Source of the DNA: JANYHH01 sp965249745
Lineage (GTDB): Bacteria > Deinococcota > Deinococci > Deinococcales > JAAFIG01
Assembly (NCBI GenBank): GCA_965249745.1
Contig: OZ252252.1
Coordinates: forward strand, 4,774,001-4,838,000
Reading direction: 5' to 3'
DNA length: 64,000 bases
Numbering within the stretch: position 1 is the stretch's first letter; the number at the start of each line of letters is the position of its first letter. This document shows positions 1-11,216 of the stretch, in pieces. The notes under the pieces are model-generated. The model was not told where the DNA came from. It made no database searches and worked only from the letters and a program-made list of their open reading frames with translations. Position numbers and translations under genes: made by a program.

Positions 1-31
1 AGAACTTTGATGCTACGCTTTCCCACAGTTC

Positions 32-3000
32 ATGAAGCATGCCTCTCGCCGCTCAAGCCATGACACCCTCGAGCCGCTTTCGGGGGTGAATGCCCGTGCC
101 GTACCGAATGACCTGCGGGCGCTGCTGGAACCGAAATTCCAGCACAATTTGGGGAACATTCAGATCTTCGAGGACCAGCAATTCGCCCGGCAGTTCGGCG
201 CGAGGGCGCTGACCGTCGGATCCGATATCGTGCTCGCCGAGGCTGCTGATAATCTACCCACTTCAAAATCTCAGGCAAAGGTCTTGACGCACGAGATCGC
301 GCACGCGGTTCAGCACGAACGCTTCGGGTCGAATCAGGCGAAAACGGTCAGTCAGCCGCACGACGCCAGCGAAACCGAGGCGCACACCGCCACAGAGAAC
401 GCGCTGAGCGGCCTCTCGAGCGCCAGCGCGCAAACGGCCAGCTTGCAAGCCGCGCCGAGTGCCGCCGTGTCCCTGTGGCCCGAATGGCTGTCCAGCGCCG
501 CCTCGAGCGTCAGCAGTGCGGTCGGGGGCGTCTTCACGAGTGACCCGGCTCCGGCAGCGCCGCCCCCACCCACCCCAGTCGTTGCGGCTGCGCCCACCGA
601 GACCGTTTCCAGTTCGGCAACCTCGAGCGGCGCGGTAATAGCCTCGAGCGGTACAGCGACAGCCTCGAGCGGCGCGGCTGTTCCTGGCGCTGCCCCAGCG
701 CCCGCCCCGCCCGCCGTCAACCAGGAGGCGATGGACGCGGCCGCCGCCAGTATCTTCCGCGCCGTGGACGGCATCGGTACCGACGAGGACGCGATTCACG
801 CTGCCCTGCGCGGTCGCTCGCCCGCCGAGGCGCAAGCGATCCGGGCCGCTTATCAGGCGCATTACGGTCGTGACCTGGACGCGGAACTCGAGGATGAGCT
901 GTCAGATACGGACTTGGCGCAGGCGCAGGCGGCGCTGTCCGCCGATCCGGTGGCCGCGGCCGCCGCCACACTGGTGAACGCGGCTGACGGCGTGGGAACC
1001 AACGAGGAAGCGATTCAGCAGACGCTCCGGGGCATCACCGATCCCGAACAGCGGGCGGCGGTCGCCGCCGAGTACCAGCGGCGCACCGGGCAGAGCTTGG
1101 ACGACATGTTGAGTGATGAACTCTCCGACAGCGACCTCGAGATTTCGCAGCATCTGGCAACCGGAGATGTCACGGGCGCGGACGCGGCGGCATTGGATGC
1201 CGCGATGCACGACACGACCCTGGGCGTGGACTGGGGGACCGACGAGGAGCGTATCAACAGCGTTTTGGAGGGGGTGACCGATCCTGAGCAGCGCCAACGC
1301 CTGCTGGACACCTATCAGACGCGTACCGGGCACAGCCTGAGCGCCGACATGACGGATGAACTCTCCGGCACGGAGCTGGACATCTCGGCGCGACTGTCCG
1401 AGGGCGACCGCACGGGCGCGGCGGCGGCCCGTATGGCGAACGCCGCCGACGGCTTAGGCACCGACGAGGACACGATCTTCCGGCAATTGGAAGGGCGGCC
1501 GCCTGCGGAGCGCGAGGCGATTATCGCGGCCTACAACACGCGCTACGGCAGCACAATGGGAAATTTCGATGCCATGATCGCCGACGAGATGGGCGAGATG
1601 GACGGTGAGCGAGCGCACCAACTGGCGGACCACGGTCAGCTCGATCCGGTCTTCGCGCTCCGCTACGCCCAGGACGGGATCGGGACCGACGAGGACATGA
1701 TTCGCGGCGCACTCCGGGGTCACAGCGCCGCCGAGATCGCGGACATTCAGGCGCGCTATCAGGACGCGACCGGCGTGGACCTGCGCGAGGACTTGGGGAG
1801 TGAACTGAGCGGACGCGACGAGCATTACATCATGCAGATGATGCGCGGCGAACCCGCGAACATCCAGGAGCGGCTCTCTCGAGCCAACGAGGATTACGAT
1901 TTCGAGCGCGGGTCCGGCGCGGGCGTCTTGGGCGGTTTCACCGATCTCTTTTACGACGCGGGCGGCATGGTGGACGCGCAGCACGACCGACTGGGCGGCT
2001 TGCAGTCGCAACTCGCGGCGGCCACGAGCGACGCGGAACGCCACGATATAGAAGCGCAAATCAGTCGCACGCTCGGGTTTCAATCGTCCGACGTGGAGGC
2101 GTATCACGCGGCCCAGGACGCCGTGGCGAACAACGCGGCGATGGCGGCGGCCGTAGCGGCGGCGGCGGCCGTGACGATTGCCACGGGCGGCGGCGGCGCG
2201 GCCGTGGCGGGTCCGATGCTGAGTAGTCTGGCGGCCTCCTTGGGTGTCTCCACGCAGGTCGCGGCGGCCGTGCTGGCCGCCGCGGCGGGCGGTGCGGCCA
2301 CGATGGCCACCAAGACCGCGATTCTCGGCGACGCCTACGGCGCGGAAGCCATCGGCACCGACGCCGCGCTGACCCTGGCGCAGATGGCCTCGGCGGGCGT
2401 CCTCTCGAGCGGCACGTTCAGCGCCGCCGAGGGACAGATGTCGGGCTTGCAGCAGATGATCGCGGCTCGAGGGATCAACCCGACTGGCATGGGCGGGATG
2501 CTGGTGGATCGCGGCGTGCAAGGGCTGGTCGGCGCGGGCATCAACGGCACGACCCAGGCGGCCCTGGACGAGAACGTCTGGCGCGGCCCTGGAAATGGCG
2601 TCTTGCGCTTCGGGCAAATCCTGGGCGGCAGTGCCTTGCAGAACGTCGCGGGCAATATGGTCAGCGGTACGGTCGGGCACGGGCTGGAGAGCCGTCTCGG
2701 GCAGGCGAGCAGCCTCAGTGACCGCGTCTGGCGCGGCGGGGTGACCGGACTCTCGAGCGGCGCGGCGCAAACGGCGGTCAACAGCGACACCTGGAGCGGG
2801 CACTGGGAGGATGTCGGGACGCGCTTCGCCGTCGGCATGGGGCAGAATGCGGTGGGTGACATGGCTTCGGGCGTCGGGGCGTACCGCAACGCGCAAGCCG
2901 AAGCGGCTCGAGCGGCGTCGGTTGCCCCGGCGGGCGGCCCAGCCCCGCACGAGGGCGGCGGTCCTCCGCCACCGCCGGGCGGCTCACCCGAACACATCCC

Positions 3001-4927
3001 GAACGAACCACCGCCCCCGCCGGTGACGGCCCCGGAACCGCTCTCCACGCACCCGGACGGTCACACCGTTCCCACGGCGGATTTTGAGAATCAGATGACA
3101 GGTTGGATTCACGAGGAAACCAGGGACGTACCAGCCAGTAGCGGTCACGAACCGCTCAACCCGGCCGACTTTGAAACTCCGGTCGCGCCGCACGCCTCGA
3201 GCTTCGACCCGGAAGAAACGCACATCGGACCCAGCCCGCTGCTGGACGGGGCGCAGACCATCCCGGACATGCCCGCCGTGACCGCGACGGACGTGGAGCC
3301 AGTCACGCAACGAATGCCCGCCGTGGACGCCGACAACGAAGTCACGCAGGTCACGGCTCCCAGAGATTCAGAAGTCACACGAGCGTACACCGCCGAGGAA
3401 ATGGCGCAACTGCGTGAGACCGATCGTCAAATCGGGATTCAGGACACGGCTGACGCCATGGCGGCGCGGTTTGGGAGTGACCTCGAGAATTTCCAGAACC
3501 TGCCGGAAGCCCGGCGTCACGAGATCATGGAAGCCCAAAACGAGGAGATGCACCGCCGTTTCACCGCCGATCACGAGGGCGCGGGTCGCCCCGAATTCCC
3601 GGACGTGACCTTCATGCGGGGAGCCGACGATGGCCAGCTCGGGCAGATGTTGCCGGGGCGCAACGCGATTGAACTCAACAACGAATCCTCGCACAACGCC
3701 GCGCTTACAGGCGCGGAGGATCGGGGCATGGCGGGCACACACGCCCACGAGTTCGGACACGTCCAGCAAGAACGTCAGGCCGCCAACCCGGACGGTTTCA
3801 TTGACCCGGCCTATGGGCGGCAGATGGCGGACAACGAACGAAATTACGTGACTCCCGCCGCCGATTACCAGGGCTACCGCGATCAACCGATGGAAAGCGA
3901 CGCCCGCACCTGGGGGCAGGATTATAACGAGGCTGTCAATCGGTCACTCGAGGCGGGGCGGCAGGCGGCCGTGACCCAGGAGATGCCCGCCGTGACCGCG
4001 CCCGGTTTCGACGACGAACCCACGCTGGTCAACCATCCGGCTGTCGCCCCCTCAGGCTTCGACGACGAGGTGACACAGGTGATCCAGCGCCCGACGCAAG
4101 CGACGGGTGATGCCGAGCCGACGCTGGTCAATCAGCCCGCTCACGATCCAGCAGGGTTTGACGATGAGATCACGCAGGTCAGGCAGCGCCCAGCGGCCGC
4201 CCGCGAAGCTCGAGGGAGCGTCGTGTCCGACGATGACTTGGCGCGTCGCGTGGCCGCCGAGGGACGCGAGATCCGGGGTGACGACATCCGCGAGGAGGCC
4301 CGCGAGTTGAAACGCGGCCAGATCACCGAGGAGGTCCAGAGCGGGATTCGCTCCCCGGAAATTCAGATGCTCGAGGAAGACATCGGGCGCGACACCCTGG
4401 TGGCCCTGGCGGACGGCGAGATCGGGTACAGCGAGGCGGGCGTCGAAGTCCATCACAAGACGATGTTGAGCGAAGCCCCGGAGCTGGGCGACAACCTGGA
4501 GAACCTCGAGGCGCTGGAGAAACGCGCCCACCGACGCGGGTTCCACGATGGCGATTTCCGAGAGCAACGCGGCGGCATCCCCGGCAACCCGGACTTTGAC
4601 CAGGACCCAGGCTTCACGGGGCTGGGAGCCGACCGCGACCTTGGACCGGCCCAGATTCAGGATGCGCTGGATGCCGAAGCGATCACCCAGCATCGTGAAC
4701 TGGAAACCCTGCGCGACACGCTGGAGGAGCGTGAGGTTCCCAGCTTCGAGGGTGAACGCGAACGCAAGGGACGCGGTGGACCGCGCCTGACCGAAGAGGA
4801 ACGCGAGGCTCGAGAGACAGCCCAAACAGATCGTGGCATCCTCGGCGAGTATCGCCGTCTGGCCGCCTCCGACCCGCGCATCGCGGCTGCCTTGTCAGCC
4901 CTCGAGGCGCTGCTCAGCGCGGAGTGA
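32..4927 (+). CDS. DUF4157 / annexin-like repeat / HNH-like multidomain effector protein
   Basis: The 1631-residue protein opens with a DUF4157 domain (about residues 20-100) carrying the zinc-site motif HEIAH at 87-91. A Ser/Ala/Pro linker follows, then five annexin-like repeats (about 232-300, 308-375, 388-455, 466-533 and 540-605), each marked by G-x-GT-D/N-E and ending near an acidic DEL(S) as in annexin type II calcium sites. Residues 700-960 are Ala/Gly rich and hydrophobic in part. A second HExxH (HEFGH, 1239-1243) with a downstream ESDA suggests a second metallopeptidase fold. The C-terminal part has an HNH-like pattern: HHK at 1474-1476, then N-L and H1500/H1505. DUF4157 proteins are commonly linked to extracellular contractile injection systems, so a loaded effector is the inferred role. 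No such structural genes are in the window. ATG 32 is the first ATG after an in-frame TGA at 8-10; no clear ribosome site is visible. Confidence 0.85.
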   Translation: MKHASRRSSHDTLEPLSGVNARAVPNDLRALLEPKFQHNLGNIQIFEDQQFARQFGARALTVGSDIVLAEAADNLPTSKSQAKVLTHEIAHAVQHERFGSNQAKTVSQPHDASETEAHTATENALSGLSSASAQTASLQAAPSAAVSLWPEWLSSAASSVSSAVGGVFTSDPAPAAPPPPTPVVAAAPTETVSSSATSSGAVIASSGTATASSGAAVPGAAPAPAPPAVNQEAMDAAAASIFRAVDGIGTDEDAIHAALRGRSPAEAQAIRAAYQAHYGRDLDAELEDELSDTDLAQAQAALSADPVAAAAATLVNAADGVGTNEEAIQQTLRGITDPEQRAAVAAEYQRRTGQSLDDMLSDELSDSDLEISQHLATGDVTGADAAALDAAMHDTTLGVDWGTDEERINSVLEGVTDPEQRQRLLDTYQTRTGHSLSADMTDELSGTELDISARLSEGDRTGAAAARMANAADGLGTDEDTIFRQLEGRPPAEREAIIAAYNTRYGSTMGNFDAMIADEMGEMDGERAHQLADHGQLDPVFALRYAQDGIGTDEDMIRGALRGHSAAEIADIQARYQDATGVDLREDLGSELSGRDEHYIMQMMRGEPANIQERLSRANEDYDFERGSGAGVLGGFTDLFYDAGGMVDAQHDRLGGLQSQLAAATSDAERHDIEAQISRTLGFQSSDVEAYHAAQDAVANNAAMAAAVAAAAAVTIATGGGGAAVAGPMLSSLAASLGVSTQVAAAVLAAAAGGAATMATKTAILGDAYGAEAIGTDAALTLAQMASAGVLSSGTFSAAEGQMSGLQQMIAARGINPTGMGGMLVDRGVQGLVGAGINGTTQAALDENVWRGPGNGVLRFGQILGGSALQNVAGNMVSGTVGHGLESRLGQASSLSDRVWRGGVTGLSSGAAQTAVNSDTWSGHWEDVGTRFAVGMGQNAVGDMASGVGAYRNAQAEAARAASVAPAGGPAPHEGGGPPPPPGGSPEHIPNEPPPPPVTAPEPLSTHPDGHTVPTADFENQMTGWIHEETRDVPASSGHEPLNPADFETPVAPHASSFDPEETHIGPSPLLDGAQTIPDMPAVTATDVEPVTQRMPAVDADNEVTQVTAPRDSEVTRAYTAEEMAQLRETDRQIGIQDTADAMAARFGSDLENFQNLPEARRHEIMEAQNEEMHRRFTADHEGAGRPEFPDVTFMRGADDGQLGQMLPGRNAIELNNESSHNAALTGAEDRGMAGTHAHEFGHVQQERQAANPDGFIDPAYGRQMADNERNYVTPAADYQGYRDQPMESDARTWGQDYNEAVNRSLEAGRQAAVTQEMPAVTAPGFDDEPTLVNHPAVAPSGFDDEVTQVIQRPTQATGDAEPTLVNQPAHDPAGFDDEITQVRQRPAAAREARGSVVSDDDLARRVAAEGREIRGDDIREEARELKRGQITEEVQSGIRSPEIQMLEEDIGRDTLVALADGEIGYSEAGVEVHHKTMLSEAPELGDNLENLEALEKRAHRRGFHDGDFREQRGGIPGNPDFDQDPGFTGLGADRDLGPAQIQDALDAEAITQHRELETLRDTLEEREVPSFEGERERKGRGGPRLTEEEREARETAQTDRGILGEYRRLAASDPRIAAALSALEALLSAE

Positions 4928-4973
4928 ATTCAGCCCACAACAACTCCGTCACACCTCGGCGGATACCATCCCT

Positions 4974-4979
4974 TACAGT
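4974..4979 (+). promoter_or_regulatory. -10 element of leaderless DinB gene
   Basis: TACAGT lies six bases before the ATG at 4986. This spacing puts the transcription start at or next to the start codon, the leaderless layout known in Deinococcus. No convincing -35 hexamer is seen. Confidence 0.5.
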
Positions 4980-4985
4980 TCTGGC

Positions 4986-5429
4986 ATGACCCAAGATACG
5001 GTGAAAGCCGCGCTGCTCGAGGCGCTGAACGGCGCGTTCGATGGACGTGACGGCGAGGACTGGTTCGAGGGCTTGGCCCCGACGCTGGAATCAATCTCTG
5101 CCGAAACCGCCTCGCGCAGCCCCGCCCCCGGTCGCTCGAGCATCGCCGCGCACACCCGACACGTGCTGTACACCCTGGAGACGGTCAATGCCTGGCTGGA
5201 CGGGGAACGTCCCGCGCTGGACTGGACGACTGCCTGGCAGCAACCGACGGTGACGGACGCCCAATGGGTTGAGCTGAAAACCAACCTGGGAGTGCAACGC
5301 CGGGCCCTCGAGGAGAAACTGCGGTCCTCACCAGAATTAACGCAGGACGCGTTGGAACTGGCAATCAAAAACTTGACGCACCTGGGCTATCACACTGGCG
5401 CGATCCGTCAATTGCGGCTCGAGTCTTGA
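4986..5429 (+). CDS. DinB family protein (1 of 6)
   Basis: This 147-residue helical-bundle protein of the DinB/YfiT-like superfamily has metal-ligand histidines in HTRHVLY near residue 55 and in HLGYHTGAIRQ near the C terminus. Members are putative metal-dependent enzymes, some of them thiol transferases, and the substrate here is unknown. The ATG at 4986 is chosen because a TACAGT -10 box precedes it by six bases; an in-frame upstream extension to 4833 would overlap the previous gene and looks non-native. The gene lies 58 bases after the DUF4157 gene. Confidence 0.8.
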   Translation: MTQDTVKAALLEALNGAFDGRDGEDWFEGLAPTLESISAETASRSPAPGRSSIAAHTRHVLYTLETVNAWLDGERPALDWTTAWQQPTVTDAQWVELKTNLGVQRRALEEKLRSSPELTQDALELAIKNLTHLGYHTGAIRQLRLES

Positions 5430-5501
5430 TTGACGGCGCAAACTGTCCCAACCGCATTCCAGCCTTCATCTCCTGACCGCAAAATCGGGTAAAACCAGGG
5501 C

Positions 5502-6779
5502 GTGAAACGTCTTTTGCTGGCTTTCTTCACGACGCTTATCTCGAGCGCCGCCGCCCTGGCGCAACCCTGGGTCGTGGTAGACCCGAAGTTCGACGCGCTG
5601 CCGAACGCCACGGCCAGTTTTGGCTCGAGACCCGGTTCTCTGGGCGGCGAGTACGGTTACCGCATCGAAGTCCCCAAAAACTGGAACGGCAATCTGGTCA
5701 TGTACGCGCACGGCTTCGCCTTCAGCAACCAGAAACTCGAGGTCTCCAACCCTCCGATCCGCGAGTGGTTGATCCAGAACGGCTTCGCCTGGGCCGCCAG
5801 CAGTTACAGCGCCAACGGTTGGGCGGTCAGGAAGGGCGCGGACGAGACTCGAGACCTGGCGTTGTACTTCGCGGAAAAGGTCGCCAAGCCGACTCGCACG
5901 TACATCCTTGGCAAAAGCATGGGAGGCAATGTCATCACCGATAGCCTGGGGAACTTCCCGACCCTCTACGCGGGGGCCATGCCGATTTGCGGGGCGCTGA
6001 CGGGGTTGGAGCTGTTCGACTATTACCTAGCGTACGCGGCGGCTGGGGAACTAATCTCCGGCGTGAAGTTCATCCCGAACACGCAAACCGATCTGGACTT
6101 CTACCTGAAGACTTACTTCCCGCTGATCCTGCCCGCCCTCGGCACGCCAGGGAACTACACCGCCAAGGGCAAGCAATTCGATTCCGTGATCAAGTACCTG
6201 TCCGGCGGCGAGCGCCCGTACCGTATCGAAGGCTTGAACGTTTCTTACGGCGGTCCGCTCAGCTTTTACGGTGCGTGGTTCGTCTCGAGCAAACCCGGTC
6301 TGGTCGGCTTCAACCCGACGCAGCAGGTCACGACCAATGAAAACATCCGTTACCGGATTGATCCGGGGCTGGGACTGGACGAGGCGACGCTGAACGCCAA
6401 GGTGCAACGCGTCAAGGCTGATCCATCTGTGCGCATCACCAGCGGTCGCTACTGGTACGGCATCCCGAGCGGGCGCATCTTCGCACCCGTCCTGAGCCTG
6501 CACACGACTGGGGACGCCTTCGTGCCAGTCCAAATGGAAATCAGTTACCGCCAGAAAGTCAACGCCGCCGGAAACGGGGACCTCTTGGTGCAACGCCTGA
6601 TTCGCCGCCCGGAACACTGCCAGTTCAGCAACGAGGAATTGGTTGAAGGTTTCTCTGATCTGGTGAAATGGGTCGAGGGAGGGCAGAAACCGAAGGGTGA
6701 GGATGTGCTGGGCGATCTTAGCAATGCTGGATTGGAATGGACCAAGCCGCGATTGGACAATGATCCTGCTGGGAAGTGA
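5502..6779 (+). CDS. secreted alpha/beta hydrolase
   Basis: This 425-residue protein begins with a signal peptide (about residues 1-20, cut near ALA-Q). An alpha/beta hydrolase fold is indicated by the oxyanion-type motif YAHGF, the nucleophile elbow GKSMG (Ser in G-x-S-x-G) near residue 147, an acidic site in TTGDAF and a candidate catalytic His in PEHCQF. The substrate is not identifiable; an esterase or tannase-like role is possible. The GTG start sits six bases after TAAAAC, a near-consensus leaderless promoter. It is probably periplasmic or extracellular. Confidence 0.8.
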   Translation: MKRLLLAFFTTLISSAAALAQPWVVVDPKFDALPNATASFGSRPGSLGGEYGYRIEVPKNWNGNLVMYAHGFAFSNQKLEVSNPPIREWLIQNGFAWAASSYSANGWAVRKGADETRDLALYFAEKVAKPTRTYILGKSMGGNVITDSLGNFPTLYAGAMPICGALTGLELFDYYLAYAAAGELISGVKFIPNTQTDLDFYLKTYFPLILPALGTPGNYTAKGKQFDSVIKYLSGGERPYRIEGLNVSYGGPLSFYGAWFVSSKPGLVGFNPTQQVTTNENIRYRIDPGLGLDEATLNAKVQRVKADPSVRITSGRYWYGIPSGRIFAPVLSLHTTGDAFVPVQMEISYRQKVNAAGNGDLLVQRLIRRPEHCQFSNEELVEGFSDLVKWVEGGQKPKGEDVLGDLSNAGLEWTKPRLDNDPAGK

Positions 6780-6792
6780 ATTTGGGATACCG

Positions 6793-6978
6793 TCAGAGCG
6801 CTGGTAATTCGACTAAGGCTGCCAATCCCAGGACGACGCGCTCGAGTAACTCTGCTTCTAGAATACCCAAACGCATTCCGAAACGTTCTACACTGACTGC
6901 CACAGCTCGAGTTTGTGCTGTATCTGCCGCCAATAGCTTGTCCAGACCGTTCTCGGGGGTTAGTGAAATCTCTATCAT
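6793..6978 (-). CDS. possible small protein
   Basis: A 61-residue reading frame rich in Leu, Ala and Glu, compatible with one or two amphipathic helices. It is favoured over the opposite-strand frame because a purine-rich ribosome site (AGGGGGTGG) lies about seven bases before its ATG and the composition is protein-like. No family is recognised. The 3' end is convergent with the hydrolase gene. It could be non-coding. Confidence 0.4.
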   Translation of the reverse strand: MIEISLTPENGLDKLLAADTAQTRAVAVSVERFGMRLGILEAELLERVVLGLAALVELPAL

Positions 6979-7154
6979 TCAAATCCACCCCCTGTACTAA
7001 CCCGTAATAGGCACGACCAACCGCACTGACCGTAAAAATAACACATCAGATGAAATGATGAGGGTTGGACGAGATTTTTGAACCTCTGAACCGGTCAGCT
7101 CGAGACCGTCCCAAACCTCGAAGTTGTTACTGGGGTTGTAAACGGCAAAGAATC

Positions 7155-7184
7155 AGCACGCGAGATCTGATATCTGCGCGTGCT
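7155..7184 (-). terminator. hairpin downstream of tRNA-Val
   Basis: Inverted repeat with arms AGCACGCG-AGAT and ATCT-GCGCGTGCT, one mismatch and a short loop, placed just after the 3' end of the tRNA on the minus strand. It is probably a terminator or processing structure; no strong T-run follows. Confidence 0.5.
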
Positions 7185-7189
7185 GGACT

Positions 7190-7264
7190 TGGTGGGCGGT
7201 ATAGGATTTGAACCTACGACCTCTCGCGTGTGAAGCGAATGCTCTACCGCTGAGCTAACCGCCC
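7190..7264 (-). tRNA. tRNA-Val (anticodon CAC)
   Basis: Read on the minus strand the sequence folds into a full cloverleaf: acceptor GGGCGGT, D-arm GCTC/GAGC, anticodon stem TTCGC/GCGAG around the loop TTCACAC (anticodon CAC, reading GUG), and T-arm loop TTCAAAT. The 3' CCA is encoded (7190-7192). It is an isolated single tRNA gene. Confidence 0.95.
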
Positions 7265-7325
7265 CTGACAAAGCTCGAGGATTGTCGCACGACCTCGCAA
7301 GTTTTACAAGAGGGGTTGATTGGGG

Positions 7326-7613
7326 TTACCCGTTGGCTCGATCGGGTGGGATCTGTGGAACGTACTCTTGCCACCACGATGACTGGGTGAAGGCATCTTT
7401 CCCTTGATGGCGTTTCATGTCTTCGATGGTCGTCCAGAGCGTATGAAGTTCAGCGCGACTTAGGTCAGGCTGACACACCACGTAGGTCATGCCGGTGTCG
7501 AAACTGAAATAGGCGAAGGCGACCTGTGAGAGCTGCTCAATGGCTTTGCAGAATGTTTCCCCAGCCTCTTGGTTGATGAAGGGAGTTTCGATGGTGAGTT
7601 TGGGGACGGACAC
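7326..7613 (-). CDS. hypothetical protein, 95 aa
   Basis: Small soluble protein with no recognised domain; aromatic residues cluster in the middle (FAYFSFDTGMTY) and a WW pair lies near the C terminus. The GTG start at 7613 is supported by a good ribosome site, AAAGGAG, eight bases upstream. It stands alone between the tRNA-Val gene and a small plus-strand ORF. Confidence 0.65.
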   Translation of the reverse strand: MSVPKLTIETPFINQEAGETFCKAIEQLSQVAFAYFSFDTGMTYVVCQPDLSRAELHTLWTTIEDMKRHQGKDAFTQSSWWQEYVPQIPPDRANG

Positions 7614-7828
7614 AATGCAGGCTCCTTTGGGGAAAATTCGTCAGAGACGAGGCGCAACTGCTTGATAATTTAAGTACGAGAGCTGAGCGCCCGCTGAACC
7701 GCGCCTTGCAGCCCGTGTGTGTAGCACGCTTTGCAATCACATTTTTCGTTGCGTCACAATTTTGGATCTTCAGGTCCAATTCAAACTCGAGTCAGCCGGG
7801 GGTAGGGCGCACCTGGCAAGCTGCAAAT

Positions 7829-8053
7829 ATGCCAAAGGTCTCCAGCAAGGATCAGAAGATTCAGGGCGCACAGCCTGCGACCGGAAAACAGAGTTCCGCC
7901 GCTTCGACTCCCGTGGAGCGAGCCGCGAAGAACGTGGAGAAGCCCGCCCAAGAACCAGTGGATCGCACGGCGGAACTGCTCGGTCAGGAACTCGAGGTGT
8001 CCAAAGCGGGAATCGCCTCGCCTGACAATGACGAGCACCGCCCGGCGCGTTGA
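7829..8053 (+). CDS. small disordered hypothetical protein
   Basis: A 74-residue, Lys/Gln/Ala/Pro-rich, probably disordered polypeptide beginning MPKVSSKDQK. The ATG at 7829 is preferred because the in-frame extension back to 7706 has a non-native Phe/Arg-rich composition. No family is recognised and no clear ribosome site is seen. Confidence 0.5.
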   Translation: MPKVSSKDQKIQGAQPATGKQSSAASTPVERAAKNVEKPAQEPVDRTAELLGQELEVSKAGIASPDNDEHRPAR

Positions 8054-8113
8054 GGCTCGAGGCGGCTTCGGGCGGTACTGGTTTTAGCGGTCCCAGTCTT
8101 AGCGGTCTTGGTC

Positions 8114-8422
8114 TTAGCGATACTTCAGAGCTTCCATCAGCTCGTCCACGATCTCAGTCGTGTCTCCCCTGGCAGCGGCAGTCGTGACGTGCGCCTCCAA
8201 GTGGCCGCGTAGCACCACGTCTCCAACTCCGCTCAGCGCACCCTGGACCGCTTTGAGCTGCATCAGTACGTCCACGCAGTACGCCTCAGGGTCCTCGAGC
8301 ATTTTCTGAATGCTTTCCAGGTGTCCGCGTGCGATGGCGATGCGCCGATGGGCGCGCTTGCGAGCGTCCTCCGGCATACACAGGTGTTCGTGGGCTTCAG
8401 GCTTAGAGGCGGTTTTGCTCAT
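8114..8422 (-). CDS. csoR: CsoR-family copper-sensing repressor
   Basis: 102-residue DUF156/CsoR repressor. The usual ligand triad is visible as Cys49, His74 and His78 (Y-C-V-D and H-L-E-A-H). The third ligand is His, as described for Thermus thermophilus CsoR, rather than the Cys of the mycobacterial protein. CsoR binds Cu(I) and releases the DNA of copper-export genes. Its ATG overlaps the copZ stop (ATGA), so the two are one transcript. Likely targets are the two 16-bp operators at 8644-8659 and 8834-8849. Confidence 0.9.
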   Translation of the reverse strand: MSKTASKPEAHEHLCMPEDARKRAHRRIAIARGHLESIQKMLEDPEAYCVDVLMQLKAVQGALSGVGDVVLRGHLEAHVTTAAARGDTTEIVDELMEALKYR

Positions 8423-8631
8423 GCGGCGGCTGCCACCTGTGCCTCGTAGCCTTCGTCCAGAACGGCAGCGATCAAGGCGTCCACGTCGAAGTGCTGCCCC
8501 TGAATCTCAGCCTTGCCACCCTCAAGGTCAACCTGTACCTCTTCCACGCCGGAAACGCCTTTTAAGGCTCCTTCGACCGCCGCTTTGCAGTGCCCGCAAG
8601 TCATGCCGGAAACATTCAACTGAATATCCAT
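8419..8631 (-). CDS. copZ: copper chaperone CopZ-like protein
   Basis: 70-residue heavy-metal-associated (HMA) domain with the metal site GMTCGHC at residues 9-15. CopZ carries Cu(I) in the cytoplasm and hands it to the copper ATPase or to CsoR. A strong purine-rich ribosome site (AAAGGAGAG) precedes the ATG. It is first in the minus-strand copZ-csoR operon, divergent from copA. Confidence 0.92.
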   Translation of the reverse strand: MDIQLNVSGMTCGHCKAAVEGALKGVSGVEEVQVDLEGGKAEIQGQHFDVDALIAAVLDEGYEAQVAAAA

Positions 8632-8643
8632 CGTCTCTCCTTT

Positions 8644-8659
8644 ATCCCCAGCCGGGGAT
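8644..8659. promoter_or_regulatory. CsoR operator upstream of copZ-csoR
   Basis: The 16-bp palindrome ATCCCC-AGCC-GGGGAT lies between the copZ promoter and its start codon. It has the same length and outer arms as the site before copA, as expected for one repressor acting on both transcripts. Confidence 0.75.
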
Positions 8660-8669
8660 CAACTGACAA

Positions 8670-8698
8670 AGTTTAGATCTCACCCGGTAACCCGTCAA
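8670..8698 (-). promoter_or_regulatory. copZ-csoR promoter
   Basis: On the minus strand, TTGACG (-35, 8698-8693) and TAAACT (-10, 8675-8670) are separated by exactly 17 bases. The predicted start near 8663 lies just before the operator at 8644-8659. Confidence 0.75.
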
Positions 8699-8796
8699 GT
8701 TTAGCAGAATACATATAAGGCTCCAGGCTCGAGGCGACGCGCCCCCAGTAACGTCTCCTGTGCAAACGTCACAGTTTTAATTGTTACCTGGAGAAC

Positions 8797-8825
8797 TTGA
8801 CCGCAGATTCTCTAGCGCGTACACT
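8797..8825 (+). promoter_or_regulatory. copA promoter
   Basis: TTGACC (8797-8802) and TACACT (8820-8825) with a 17-base spacer form a near-consensus housekeeping promoter. The expected transcription start, about 8832, falls at the edge of the CsoR operator. Confidence 0.8.
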
Positions 8826-8833
8826 TCTTGTGT

Positions 8834-8849
8834 ATCCCCCGGGGGGGAT
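8834..8849. promoter_or_regulatory. CsoR operator upstream of copA
   Basis: ATCCCC-CGGG-GGGGAT, 16 bp, overlaps the predicted copA transcription start. It shares both six-base arms and the four-base spacing with the copZ operator. Confidence 0.78.
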
Positions 8850-8862
8850 GAAGGAGTTCAAA

Positions 8863-11190
<2,328 letters not shown>

Positions 11191-11216
11191 AGGTTGTAAT
11201 AAGACAAGGAGTTCGT

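Noticed and set aside
1454..2950. 498-residue open frame antisense to the DUF4157 gene
   Set aside because: Arg/His-rich composition typical of a shadow of a GC-rich gene, with no ribosome site or motif.
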